Assembly: GCF_023278565.1 (NCBI RefSeq)
Contig: NC_064679.1
Coordinates: 4,588,001 to 4,652,000 of the forward strand
Origin: Colletotrichum lupini
Taxonomy: Eukaryota; Ascomycota; Sordariomycetes; Glomerellales; Glomerellaceae
DNA length: 64,000 bases
Direction: 5' to 3'
The notes beneath the pieces are model-generated. The model was not told the DNA's origin, ran no database searches, and saw only the letters and a list, made by a program, of their open reading frames with translations. This document shows, in pieces, positions 10,025-24,100 of the stretch (positions are counted from its first letter, which is position 1; each line of letters opens with the position of its first letter). Made by a program: the position numbers and the translations under genes.

Positions 10025-13000
10025 CTTCACGGTTGATTGGGTGGAGGGAGTATGTGGTATGGATAGTGTGTATGGGATACAAGGTGCAAAAGTGCGGTTG
10101 CTTGTGGGCAAAAGTGTGTGACGGATCTGCGAAGTTGAAGAGTGGGTGAGAGGGAGGGGAAGTTTGGGAGAGGGAGGGGAGAGAGAAGATCTTTTTGTAG
10201 AGGGCAGCAGGAGGGCAAAGGCGACGGGATCACTCAGGGCTGGGTGGGTGGTTGAACCACCCTTTTCGATACCTTAGGCCGTGTCAACAATGAGGCTGTT
10301 GAGGAGGAAGTTCGTGATAGTTGGAGGTACGTACGTACCTCTGGATCAACTGGTGATTGGCCGATTGGGGTGGTCTTGCGGGTTGAACATCTGATTTTGA
10401 AGGCGAGAGCTATGAACGGGGATTAAAAAGAGAAAACGGTGCATCGGAATTTTCTCATTGGTCGATCTAATGGTTTAAATCACAGATTTATTATGAAAAG
10501 AGCGGGTTTGAGTGAGACTGGAAGCGGGTAGATCACAGATGAGGCAAGAGCCGGGGGATACAGAAGTTCACAAACAAGGCGAGAGCCAGGGCACGCAGAA
10601 TTTCACCAAAGAGGCGAGAGCCAGCGGGTGGAAATCCAAAAAGGCGAGAGCAGACGGGGCCCAGAACACATACCCATGAACTTGGTGATAAGAATGAGAT
10701 AGTATTTGGAGAGGAGGGCACAATGATGTGGCAAGATAGTTTACAAATAAGGCGAGAGCCAGTTGATCACAGGTCATCTCAAAGGACGAGAGCAGACGAT
10801 CTGAGCCACATGCCTTTGAAGTTGGTGATCTGCATATGTTGCTTAATAGGTTGGCGAAGTTGATCACAGGAAAAGCGAGAGCAGACGAGTGAGAGCCAGA
10901 CTTCTTGGTTATGGAGATGTTGATGAAGATACTCAAGAAGAGGGAATAATGGCTCACGAACAAGGATGCGGCTGGCTGTTTGAGTTCAGATTTAGAGGGT
11001 GAGAAAGCATAAGGTGTGAACTGCATGGATATCAAAATTAGCGTGTAGATGGCGTACTTGAATGAGGCAAGATATGGGACAGGCAAATCACACATTAAGC
11101 CGGAGAAAGGAGGTCAGAGAGAAATTCTTCACAAAGAGCGAGAGCAGGCAAGTTGAGCTCCATGGTAAGAGATTTGCCCATAAGGATAGGTTGCTCGGGT
11201 GGTTTACGAAGCGGGAATAACAGCTGACAATGAGGCGAGAGCAAAGGACTTTGGGAGGTAAAGGCTTCCTTGAAATGAGACTGGGTAGACTCGCGCTCGT
11301 ATTTTTAGAATGGGCACAGCAGCTCACAGAATAGGCGGGAACTTAGGAGAGTAGAGATAGAATTGAATTGGCGAGAGCAGATCACACTTGTCCAAATTCT
11401 CATAAGGGGTTAATTTGCTTCGGTTGATTGAAAATGGGCAAGGCAGATCATGAAAAGGGCTGGAGCTGGAACTTGGGTGGTATAGAAATAACAGACGAAA
11501 GCAGAAGAAAATGATGAGAGCAGGCGGAAAGGACGAGAGCAGACAATTATGGGATGGATGAATTACTTCTCTTTGTGAAAAAAGAAAAAAGAAGAGAGCA
11601 GAAAATAGCAGTGGCTGGTCTTGGTGTGAGAGCATTCGGTGATGGACTATCCAGACTGCTGATCTGAGTTCATTTCAATGGAGGCAAAAGGTGAAGAAAA
11701 GGATGGGTATTTCAGGCTGCCTGGGCCTGTCTTTTAGCTGTCATCCACTAGGGATGGAAGCGCTCGTCTGATGACTATTTCCTTCTATTGACTGACGTGG
11801 TGTTTGGATAAATTTCAGATAGAGGCTTGTTTGGACGAAATTGCTTCATCGGATGCTCATTCAAATATTAGTTATATGGGAAAGAGCCAAGGAATCAGAC
11901 GAAATGGAGAAAATAAGACTGATAACAATTAAGCAAATACATAGTGTTCAAAGGTGTTTGGATGCAGAAATATGATGGAGAAAAACAAGACTGGGGTGAA
12001 GTCTGTTCAGATATAAGGCAAGTATAGTGAATCGAATCATAAAGACAGCCTTTATGGCAATGTGCAATGCTTTCAGGAGACCGTTGTCAGGCCGATGGGT
12101 TCTGCACATGAGATAGCATTTGTATGAGAACAGCTACTCGCTAGGCGGGGACTGAAATCAATAAACAGGTCAAAAAGCTGACCTTCAGTGCCGACAACTC
12201 GACTTCAGTGCAGGAAACTTCAGAAGAGCACAGGAACATCTGGAAAGACATGGGATTATTTGCAGTCCTTGTAGGCTTGGCCAGGCGATATTGCTGTAAT
12301 GGGTCGATGATAGGGGGCATCTCTGTTTTTCAATCAAGCCAACTCCGCGCTTGATCGTTTGTTTTACTACCACTATGAAGTGGGATGCCGGATTGACAAC
12401 TTACAAGTAGAGAACATTTGATGGCATCATCCCGGCGGCTATGACATGAATATTTGGAACTTTGTCAAATTTGAATGAACGAGGTGGCAATATGTGAGAA
12501 AGCGAAAGTAGCCCTTCGCAGAGCGGCGTGTGGTTTCGGTACCGCTGTGGTCGGTAAGCTGGTCAACAAGGCTGAAAATGTGAGGCTGAGGATTGACTCC
12601 GTCTCGTCAGAGCCCCTAGCTACAAGGAAAAACATGCACAATCGTTGAAATATGTCCTAATATTGTCACTGTTCTTTTCTGTCTTGACAGAAAGGCTAAG
12701 CAGAATGGCAAATGGATAGACAGAACTTTTGAATCGATTGAACATCAAATTTGGATGTGCGTAGATAAACACCACACTCTTCTACGAGCGAAGCATAGAT
12801 TCGTTGGGAGTCACACTTTTAAGCCTGACGGAATACGAACATGAGACGAAATAATTATGCCCCCCCACGTTTCCCGCAAAGATTTTTGACAATTCGTCGT
12901 CGAGTGAGGGCTCTCTAGATTGATTGCGTCCTTCGCTATGACGCTCAGCATCACGCGCCGACCCTGAATGATCCCTATATGAGCAATTTCAAGAGCATGA

Positions 13001-13233
13001 GGAAAGCAGGACGGCCGTACGCCTACGACGACGTTCTCGGGGACGAGGAAAGCGAAGGCAGTGCGTGAGATCTACTGAGGTGTTCAGCGAACTTGGATGA
13101 GAGAGTGATGGAGGGAGTATAGGCTGATGCTAGATGAAGTTGGAACATCTCTCTTGGTGGACTGCAATCTCGCAATGAGATTATTGTAAGTGGGAAATGA
13201 AGATGGTTTCTTAAATGTGAAGGACGAAGGTAA
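10025..13233. other. Long gene-free upstream region, 3.2 kb
   Basis: No recognisable coding gene. The first 500 bp should contain promoter and leader of the minus-strand gene at 9419-10024. The middle holds the degenerate array described at 10540-11600. The rest, up to the target duplication of element A at 13234, is unique-looking sequence of moderate GC without RIP bias. Confidence 0.55.
10540..11600 (+). repeat. Degenerate ~35-bp interspersed repeat, core AAGGCGAGAGCAG
   Basis: About fourteen imperfect copies of a core reading AAGGCGAGAGC(A/C)AG, for example near 10575, 10611, 10641, 10750, 10783, 10873, 11133, 11232, 11331, 11367 and 11533. Spacings are often near 30-36 or near 99 bp, that is about one or three units, so this looks like an old minisatellite. 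Longer words also recur: GAGAGCAGACG followed about 30 bp later by an ACAT..CC..TGAA.TTGGTGAT word occurs at both 10645-10690 and 10791-10830. In the sense of the downstream gene (minus strand) the core reads GCTCTCGCCTT. A related array in the same gene-relative orientation lies at 54550-55100. Confidence 0.75.
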
Positions 13234-13238
13234 CACTA

Positions 13239-13415
13239 TGTCACGTAACAGGGATAGTAATCGCACCTCACAAAGTGCCCGTCACGTGCTAAATCACGTG
13301 TCTATCTTAGATATCGTGTATATAGACCTTCTCCTTTTGTCTATTTTTATTTTAATAGTTAAACTACTTTTACTATACTCCGTATACCTATTACTACGTA
13401 TTATAACTCGTAATA
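13239..13415 (+). repeat. Element A 5' LTR
   Basis: 177 bp, begins TGTCACGTAACAGGG. The outer ~90 bp keep CA and TG dinucleotides, while the inner half is RIP-mutated (for example the end reads CGTAATA where the 3' LTR has CGTGACA). Left target duplication CACTA at 13234-13238. Confidence 0.93.
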
Positions 13416-13923
13416 GTTATAAACTTAGCTCTTAGTTAAGACCCTATACTACGATAACGCACTTATTAATACGATTCTTACGATCTCTTTAAAATAACCG
13501 ACTTACTTATACCTACTTTAGCCTAAGCTAAACTAACTAGCCGTAATAATTAAATTAAATAGTTTAACGTACTTCGTACTATAAGTAAGGGCGTCGGGGT
13601 CTAGAAGTACGTTGATTTAGACGCTCTAAATTCCGACGTATTCCTCGACCCCTCTATAGCGCTTACTTCGCCCTTAGAATTCGAATAATTAGTTACGACC
13701 CGTAATAAAAAAGAACTACGAGCTTACTAAGCTTATTATAAGGCGTTCGAAAACGACTAAAGAAACTAGGAAATCTTTTACTAATAGTTTTTAGATATAA
13801 CTCTTAATACGAACCTTTTAACTTCTTTAAGTATAAGTAACTTATAAAACTAAGCCGGGTTTCTTTTTATAAAGCTAGCTATATTACTTACTTTACGTAA
13901 ATAAATCTATCCCTATATTGTAC

Positions 13924-14125
13924 TGTCGGATTAGAAGTCCAATTCGACCGCGGCATACAGCCGACTACGCAGGGGCCAATTAGGGGCCCTATTTACGATT
14001 ATTATAGCCAGCCCAACCTACGGTTAGAACCTCCTTTTTACACCTACGCAGATATTCATATAGTTCAATTAATCTCTTCGTTAACTACGGTTCGAACTAA
14101 CTACCCTGTAATAGGGATACCAACA
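13924..14125 (+). mobile_element. Solo LTR of the B family inside element A, TSD TGTAC
   Basis: 202 bp, TGTCGGATTAG... to ...GATACCAACA: the reverse complement of the B1/B2 LTRs as they appear on the plus strand. It is flanked by TGTAC at 13919-13923 and 14126-14130. The exact length and target duplication show a former full insertion that collapsed by LTR-LTR recombination. Relative to B1 and B2 it lies in the opposite orientation (B coding sense on plus). It is less RIP-mutated than its surroundings, still holding several CA/TG words such as GGCATACAGCC. Confidence 0.93.
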
Positions 14126-17100
14126 TGTACTTATAAAAAGGATCTATATACTCGAGAGTATTTAAAAATAATAGGAGCTCGACGCTAAATATAAATAACT
14201 TATAGCTTATAAACATAATATTATTAATACGTATATTAAAGTCTTTGCTTAGTAATTAATAAAATTAGTTAACGCTATATTATACGAATACGTATTCTAA
14301 AAAGCTACTAAGAACGGCGCTAAGTTTAGTATATAGTAAATTGTTAAATATTTAAAATAGGAATTTACGCCCCCCGAACTAATAGTAAGGAATGTAGTTC
14401 GAAAGGAATACCGATAAGCCCTTAATAAAGCGAGGACCGGAATTAACCCTTAACGCTAGTATAAAGAGTAGTAGTTTACTTACCTCCGAGCTAAAACGTA
14501 TAATATTTTAAAAATTAGTAAAGAGATCGCTATACTCAATTTCTTAGTTATAGTTAAGTCTAGACTTAACCCTATATAGGGCTAACGTATATATAAGACC
14601 TTTAGCGAATTAATAGCCTTCGGAACGTATATAAGGACCCTCGAGGAGATTACGTATATATTTAGCTTAGTAACCTAGGACGTATATATTAAACGACCTT
14701 TAAGTTAAGGAGGGGTTTACTCTACTTTTACTAAACGCTCTAACTTAGTTAACGATATAAATAATAAGGGTAACGTTATATACCCTTATAATCGCGCATA
14801 TTTATAGTACCCTACGGCGTATTAAAAATTAGAATAAGTACTTATAGGCCGAAACGCTAATAAGTTACTAATACGAATACTAAAGAGCTATATAGAGGAA
14901 GTCCTTACTATTATTAAATTAAGTAAGTAAAAATTACTTTACGGTAAGCTTAAAAAAGCTAGTTAGCTAAGGAACGATAGAACTCCTAAGAAACCTAGGT
15001 TTTTAAAAGGATCCTCTAACTAACTTATAGCGAGCTTATTAATAAACTAGAACGAGGGCTACGTAGTCGCTATACTTATAAAGAGTTAGGACTTAAAAAT
15101 AAACGCAATCTTTAGTACCCCTATAAGTAGCGCTTACCCCCTTTCTTAGAGCATAGTAATAAATAGCTATAAAGTAATATATCTAGTTAACGATAAGAGC
15201 CTATTTAAACCCGAGAGTTACGTATTATTAAGTAATAAAGACTATATTAAATTAAGAACTACTATACTACTTATTACTACACACGGTACTCGTATTATAA
15301 AGGGCGTCCTAGACGGACCTAAGGGAAAGGGAACTTACGATTTAAAGCTTTAGAACGTTGCTTATGTCGAGGGATTTTATATTAATATAGTCTTAAAAAC
15401 TCTACTAAATAGAAGCGTACTCTAGTACTGCGGTCTAGATTATACTTTGTAATAGGGAACGCTTTATAAGAGTATTATTAAAAAGGAGCTTATTTAAAAG
15501 AATAATCTAGTCTTCCTCGAATATAAGCTCTTTTAATCCTATCCTTTTTTTATAAACCTTAAGCGTATCCTATAGAGCCTAGCTAATATTATATTACTAG
15601 TTAGCTATAGAAAATTCCGTTACTTATATTAACGTACCCGTAAGAGGTCTAATAGTACGCTCCTCTAGTACCTTAGAATAGGTTATCTCGGACCTAATAC
15701 TCTTTATTAATTACTATATAAGACTCGAGGTATGCGTATTAAACCTCTATTATAAGTTAAGTATAAAGCATATATATTATCCGAAGCTAAGATAGTAGTC
15801 TTAAGAGGACTACCCTCGAGAAGAGCCTTACGGCTATAATACTATATATACTAAGATCTCTTTTACTTCGAACTATTTCTTAATAAATAATAATATATAC
15901 TTATAGCTTCTAATAAATATAATAAGTAGCTTAGGGGGTTCTTTTTAAAAATAAAAATAGAGGAGGAAGTGTTTTTCGTACTATAGAGCCTCGAGATAGC
16001 GATTCGTTATTAAAAAGGGACTTTAATTTACTTTTTTAGAAGTGATAATAAGACCGCTCTCCTAATTATAAATGTTAAACGCGTATATAAAACGTAGTAT
16101 AGCGAGCTAAGAATCGAAATAGAACTTCTATTTCTATATATAAAGGAACCCGTAAGTAACGCTAAAAGAGTAGGTTAATTCGTAATTACTAAAGCTCGTA
16201 AGATACGCTTTTTTACGAACCTCCCTACGAATCTATAGGACGAAATAGTACTAGCGATAATTTTTATTTATAATATTACCCTACGGGAGGCTAATAAAAG
16301 AGATTCGCCTATTATAATAGAAATTAACTAATAAAAGCGGTATTAACGCTAGTAGTAAACGGGTTACTAAGTATAGGATTCTAAACCGGTTACCCCGTAT
16401 CTCGGTAGCCTCTATATATATAGTTACTAAGCATACCCTCTTTATAAGGATCGTAAGAGGGGCATACGTCGGAAGGAGTTTAAAGTACTTCCCCGCGGGT
16501 ATATAGGATACTTAGTTAGATATATATTAAAAACGCACAACCTATATAGGGTCTAAGTGCCCGCGCTTAAGTAGGTATTTATTATAAAGAATATTAAGTT
16601 TAATAAAGAAGTCTTTTATAATCCCGTATACGAGGAATAAGCTATTATAAGTAAGTAAGTAAATTTAGTAATCTAAGAGATATAAGAACTCTTTAATACT
16701 AACGATAAGTTAATTCGAGCACTCGGGGAAGTAGATCTAGACTTTAGAAATGCTAGTATTTAAAATAACTTTATAGTTAAGGATAGTATTACTATTAGAT
16801 TTTTAATTATTTAGGACGCTAAGTAACCGATAGACGTACTCTAGGGTGCGGTAAATAAGGCTAAAGAGGCTAATATAGTCTTATTATTATTACTAACTCC
16901 TAAAATAACCCCCTTACGTAAGCTCGGGGGTAGGGGTAAAGAAGGGGATATAATAACCGGGTTATAAACGGCTTTGCACAGTCTATAGTCCTTTTTATAA
17001 GTACTTATATATACCGCGGAGGTTCTCGAGCCTTTAATTCTTAATAGCTCTTAGTAAAACGCTAGAGCACGCGGTAGACGAAGTACTAATCGTAAGGAAG

Positions 17101-17923
17101 TAATTCTTAATACTAAAGTCGACGTTAATAAGGAACCCTTATAATAAACCTTTATTATTATATAAGAATAGAGCTTATAAAAACTACCTTATTAAATACT
17201 AAGTAAAGCTCCGTTAGGTCCTAGACGTTTAAACCGGGCCCGTAGACTTTTATAACGCTTTAATAGTAGTATTTTCGTAACGTTCTTATATTCGAATATA
17301 GGAAACGGCGATTACTATAACCGTCTCTAGGACTACTTTTTCTTTACTTTTATACTTAATTAGTAAAAAGCTATAGAGGAAAGTAGTATAGGATATATAA
17401 TACTTTATTAAGTAGTAAAAAGAGTAGTTTATAGGACCTACTTAGAGCGCTCCGGAGGAGTTTAAAAACTACGACTTACTAAAGTTAACTTCTAGAGCCT
17501 ACTAAAAAAGTTTAGCGATATTAAATATCTCCTACCGTAACTATAGAAGTTATTTAGGGATACTATAGACGTAGAAATAAAAAAGCTAAGGGATATTAGT
17601 ATATAAGAAGAGGTCGACTGTAATCCTAAATAAGGGATCCTACTTTTATTAAAATAGGTATATACTTATAAGTACGACGTCGATAACGAGGTTAGCGAGG
17701 TAAAAGTACGTATATATATAAGGGGGGATATATAACTACTTAACCCCTTATAAAATACGTACGCTTCGACGCTCGCCGCAAAGGCCTTTAGGCTTATAAT
17801 AGTAATAGCTACCTAATTCGACCTTAAAGCAGACTAGTATAATACTATTAACGTATTCCTTAACGCGCCTCTTAAGAGCGAGAAGCTAGTAATTATTAAA
17901 CTCCTAGAGGGATATAAGGTTAT

Positions 17924-18125
17924 TATTAGTATCCCTATTATAGGGTAGTTAGTTCGAACCGTAGTTAATAAAGAGATTAATTAAACTATCTAGATATCTA
18001 CGTAGGTATAAAAAGGAGGTTCTAACTATAGGTTAGGCTAGCTACGATAATCGTAAATAGGGCCCCTAATTAGCCCCTATATAGTCGGCTATATACCGCG
18101 GTCGAATTAGACTTCTAATTCGATA
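17924..18125 (-). repeat. B1 left LTR (3' LTR in coding sense)
   Basis: 202 bp; begins TATTAGTATCCC, where TG of the family end TGTTGG has become TA by RIP; ends ...TTCGATA. Mutated along its whole length. Confidence 0.92.
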
Positions 18126-21100
18126 CTAACTTTCTCTTTTTTTTATTAATTTAACCGCTACGGTTAGAGGTATAATTCGACCTCGGGCCCGTTTACTAAG
18201 TCGTCTCCTTTTCCCCCTTTTCTCTATTCTTTTCGTATAACCTATCCCTCTATTCGTATAGTGACTTTTCCGCTACCTACGAATTACTCTAATCCCTTAT
18301 TTAGTACTACTTTCGTAAAAGCGTTTACGAGGTTATTTTTATTATTAATCTAACGGATCTCGAGTATCTCGCGCCTTTCGTACGATTACCTAAGGGCTAT
18401 AATATCGATTATAAGCCTCTTTTCCTTCGTCGTTCCTAATTTAACGAGGCATTCGTATAGCGAGTAAGAATCGGTATAAATAACTATTAGAATAAGTAGA
18501 AGGCTAATTCGATCGGTAATTTTCCTTAGCGTCGTTAAAATCGCGTAAGAGAGGTTAACGCCGTTAATTATACTATAAACCTCTAACGCTAGTACACTTC
18601 TCGTTACCTACTTACTTTTAGTTAATAAGTAGTAGATTATATTACCGTATATAATAAATTCGCTCTCACCTATACTCTCGTTAGCTAGGATAATAATATA
18701 CCCTAATTGCGAAGTAAGGTCGTTATTATTCGTAAATAACCTATTAACGAAGACGTAGAGCTTACTAGTCGTAAGGTCGATCGGGTAGTAAACGAGACCT
18801 CGATCGAGATTCGTTTACTACTATTTAAGCCGCTTATTAAGTACCTCGACGTCTCGTTCGGTTAGATCTATAACCTATACTACCCTAGCGTAGTTAAAAG
18901 TTACCTCGGGCTAATAAATACTTATAATATATACCCCTCGCGCAAGCTTAGCCTTATATTATTTCTTAATATTAGTTACGTTCGGGTTAACGAGGTTAAT
19001 CTTCTCGCCCTACCCCTTTTATTAAAAGACGACGGTTTCCTTTTTAATTATAAAAATCCCGCTATTAAATACTAGGGGGGTATTTATTATAAAAACCTCT
19101 TTTAGCTTTACTACGAAGCCCGCTTTTTAAAGCTCCTTATCCTCCTTCTTTATAAAGTTAATATTAAATAGGCTTAATATATCGTTAGTCTATATTCCGA
19201 CGATCCTAAATTAGTCGCCTTCGTACTCCGCGACTAGTAAGCACGGGTCGTACGTAGAGGTAACTATTAATAGTTAATTAATATAAAAATCGTAGTAGGT
19301 AGCTTACTAATAAGTGCCCGATTCTACGAGCCCATATAGTGGCTTGAGCACTTTAATAATCGTGCTTTCTAAGTACTTACTAGCTATTTCTTTTAGTAAA
19401 TAGGCTAGGATTTTCCTTATGAGCCCTGTGGCCGATTAGGTATATGCCTAGGTAATATTACGGCTCTAAATCTCGTATCCCTTCTTCCGTAGCGATGCTA
19501 TTAGTACTATTATTAATCGTTAGCTATAGCGCTATATAGTAAGCGATTATATAAGTAGCGTCGCCTTTTCGACGTCGCCGTACCCCTAAATTACGTATTT
19601 AGACTTCTCGTATAGTTAGGGTGTTCCTTTTTTTTTAATTTTATAAACTATTTGCGATTTAAATATGCGGAGGTTTATATACTTTTCTAAATCGTAGAGG
19701 ATAAATCGATAGACCCCTCGATTGCGTAGAGTATCTATTTCGATAAGATCTAATCCTTTATACGGCTTTTTAGTAGTTATAATTACGCCTTTTTTACGTA
19801 ATTTAATTACTAGCTCGAAATTAGCTTTCTTTTTTGCTATATAAAAGGTATTAATTACCTCGTCGCTAGTAATAAATTACTGCGTTAGTACTTATTATCG
19901 TAGTCTCCCGCGACGTATTAGTACCCTTTTAGTAATTTCCTCTTCCTCGTCGTCTATTAGTACTACTACGACGATTTCGTTGAGGATAATTTCCTATGCC
20001 TCTGCTGCGGGTTATATAGCTTCCCCTAGCTCTTTTTCTTTTTATAAGCTAGAAATTACCTCGATAGGATCTATATAATATAGTCTAATTACTATAATTA
20101 ATATTTTGAGTAGCTAGTCGCGATCTCTTGCGACTACGTAAGAACGCTCGTTAACGGAAATTAATTTATATAGCCTAGCCTATTATTAAGTAATTTCGCG
20201 CTATACTCGTATATCCGAATTTAGGGGCATATTTAAATTAACCCCTATATCGGGCCTATTGTGCGTAGTAATTACCTTATTAACTTACCTTCTTATACTT
20301 ACTTCGCGCAGTACTTATATTACTTTTTTAACTACTTAAGCTCGCTAGCTTACGTCTAGCGACGGTAGCGAGGCTAAGGTCGTTCTTAAATATATTCTAA
20401 ATACTAAAAGCGTCGGTATAAGCCCGTTAGGCCCTATAGTATCGTTATAGTATTTAAGTACTATTTAGAGGCATTCGTCGTCGTTAGAATCGGGATTTTC
20501 CTTTTTAATAATTTTAAACGCTCTTTTTAATTACTAGTGCGCCCTTTTTACTTTTTTAATATTATAGTACGCTTCGACGGGCACGACTTTTAACTATATA
20601 CCGTAGGCCGTCGCATTTTTTTTAAATTCTACTAACTTAAAATTAGTATTAGCGTCGGTTCTAATACTATTTAGTAGTCCTTAGTATATATCGATCTAGC
20701 TTTTTCGTAGAGCTATCTATACTATTTTTGCTTATAAATCCCGTAGGAATTGCCCTGCTTAGAATGATATAGCCTCGTCGATTATATATAGGACCGGTTA
20801 ACTATTTAAGTAGAAGATATCGACGACGATCTCCTAATTAAAGTTAAGCTTATTACGCAATTTAAATTTAAATCTACGTAGGCTCTGCGCATTTATTTAG
20901 TATTAGTAATATACTTTTATTAACTACTCTAGCGCCCCTATTTCGATATTATTATTACCCAAATGCTTTAAGAGGTTATATAGCCTCGCGACCGATAAGT
21001 AGCTAAATCTCCGGTATAATTATCTAAGCTTACTTTTTATTAAGTAATTAATTAACTTCGTATCGTTAGTAAGCCTTATAAACGCGTGCCCCTATTATCG

Positions 21101-24100
21101 TTCGACTATTTCGAAGTACTTATGGCTAAAGATTCTATTCTTCGTATTATCGAATATAATACCTAGTCGATCTATGTTTTTTAGATATAGGAGAAATGGG
21201 GTATTAACGGGTAGGATATAAAAAGTTATCGTTCCGAAGTGCGTCTCTACTTTTACTATACCTAGGGCGACGATTTCCTTACTTAGGCCGAAGCTAATCC
21301 TCGTAATACTTATTATTAACGTATTAAGCGTTATTAGTACGATTTTCTATAGCGCTTAGAATTACCCTTTTCCTCTTATTAACTATTACGATGCCCTAGT
21401 ATCTAGGATAATCCTATAGAAATTATCTAGGCCGTACCTTTCGTTCGCATAGAATACTTATACGAGCTTAGTATTCGAGTAATCTAAGTAGTATAAAAAG
21501 GACCCCTCTAGCTACCCCTAGAACTGCTTAGTACCCTATCTCTTTTTTTTAAATATTAAGAGAGTAGAATTCTATGCTATTAGATTCGTCCTTTTGCCTA
21601 CTTCCGTATCCGTTATCTAAAGGACCTTCCCTTACTATCTATAAATAAAAGCCTGCTTATTAAGGGCTTCTACTACCTTTTATTTATTTAGCCTCGTATA
21701 TCCTCCCGAGGCTAATGGGGCGAAGAAAGAGTAGTTAATATCGTCGACTTTATTATAATCTAATTCGTTAGTATAGGGGGTAAGATCTTCTTTATTTTCT
21801 AAATCTCCTATAGGGTACGGGTGCTTTAGGCCGCTAAATTAGCTACTTTCGCTAGGTTCCGTACCCCCGGATCTACCCTTATATATAATAAGGAATTAGT
21901 TAAATCGATAAGGGCTAGTTTTACTATCTATTACCCTCGATTTTCTATATTATTCGTACGATTTAGTACGCTCTTTTTCGGAGTAGTTACTTAACTAATA
22001 TCTATCCTTTTTATAAATAAAATACTACTTTTTCTATTACCCTACTCGCAAGTTAAATCTCTACCTATTTAACGAATCTAGGATTCCCTACTAGTAATTA
22101 CCGTACCTAGCTTCCTTTCTTTTCTTATTATACGTTTAGTTAACCTAATATTACTAATAAGGGCCGTCGTACGCCTAGAAGTAGGTTTAGCGCGGCATTC
22201 TCGCCTTAATATTAAAGCTAGATCTTAGCCTCGAGTAGAGCGTCTCGTAGTCTTTAGGTACTTAGTATAGAGTTATTTTCGCTTCTAAAACGCGCTAGAC
22301 TACGGTATAAAAATATCCGACTTTCCGCTCGTTAGTCCCCTTATTTTACTAGGTTTTCGCTAGCTTATTAACTCGATCGATAAGCTTTTTAAGGATTTTT
22401 ACTCGCGATTTGCCCTCTATTATCCTAGTTATAGATACGAAAGAAATCGCTCGTAGCTTAAATAGGAGCTCTAGGTTCTTATTATAGGTCTCGAAGCAGC
22501 TTCGGATTACGTTAATTATACTAAGAAAGTCGTTTCGATCGAGATTATATACCGCTTCGTAGTAGTAATTAGAGGCTTTGCCTATGAGTACGATATTAAC
22601 TACCGAATAGTACTAGTATTCCCTAATTCCGACTTTTTCGTAGTAATCGTAAAACATTATTAGGGTTTCTTATAAGACCTTATACTTCCCCCTAGAGTAT
22701 AATTTCTCTTTTAAGAAGATCTTTTTAAAGTCTGTGAACTACCTCGTATTTACTACTAGATTTTCGGTATTTATATACGATCCCTGCGTCGCTGCGTACT
22801 ATTAATAACTTTAAGTAGTCTGCCTCCTTTCTTATTAGCCGATTAGTACCGAATTTCGTATTAGTAGCGGCGACGAGCTATAGATCGAAATAGGCGGAAT
22901 TATCGATTATCGTACTTCTAGTACTATATTTTACCTCTATATATCCTTCTGCGACGATAGATTGCCGTTAGTAATTATAAAAAGGAAATCTAGGTCGTTT
23001 ACCCTTTTTCTAAATTCGTTAAAGTAATTATACGCCCTATTAACTTATACCTAGGTCTATATTACGAATTCCTCCTCCGTAATCGTTACTACTAGGATTT
23101 CGTAAGGTTCTCGCAATTATAATTACGCTAGTAGTACCCCTTACCTATAAAGGAATTTATTAACCACTTTTACGATTCCTAGGCTTACGCTTACGAACTA
23201 TTCGTCTAGCTAATAGCTAAGGTCGTTTGCGATCTTATAAAATAGGGGTTACCCCTATAGCCCCTTTTTCTTATAGACCTTAGTTAAATAGATTAATACT
23301 ACGTTAATTTGCTCGCCGTTAGGCTAATCCGCAATTCTATATATCTACGTCCCCTAATAGTCCGGGTTAATATTTACCTACTTATAAGGGATTAGGATTC
23401 TATCTAGGATCGGGTTTCGTCCTCTTTTTCCTTACCCTAACTTATTAAGGGTCGTGCTCTAGCTTATGCCTATATTAGCGGTCGCTAGCGTGTTTAATTT
23501 TAATAGGGATATATCTAATCCGCGCGCCGGTCGTAGTAAATCCGTGCTTTTACTACCTAACGAATTTATTAAGGTCTAGGAGATTCCCGCTTCCTCTCGC
23601 CGTCTCGCTACTACTCTCGTTTTTACTATTTTTAATAATTACTACTACCCTTCTAAATCGCTAGCTATCGTACCTACTAAGATCCTCCTTTTTATTTAGT
23701 ATAAAAGGGTAGGTTTTAGTAGTTCTTTTTAATAATAATAGCGGTAGACGTTTATATTACCGTAATAAGATATAGTAATTAGTCTCGGGATCTTTATTAG
23801 TTACCGAGTTCTTAAAATTAATAATCTTATGCCGTAAGCTAGTATAAAAAAAAGCCCTTTAGCGGCCCTCTAGAGGATTCTTTTCTTTTCCCTTAGATCC
23901 TCGTCTTTTTAGCCTTTTCTTAAGCTAATAATAACTCTAGCGAGAGGTCGTAGGACTACTTTAGGGTAGCCGCCTTTTTCCTAAGTTAATCTCCGAGATC
24001 CGTAATATTCTTAACTCGATATTATTAGGACCTCTAAATCCCCTCCTCTCTCGTTAAACCGTCCCTTATATTATATTCCTAAGTAATACCCGGGGGGTAG

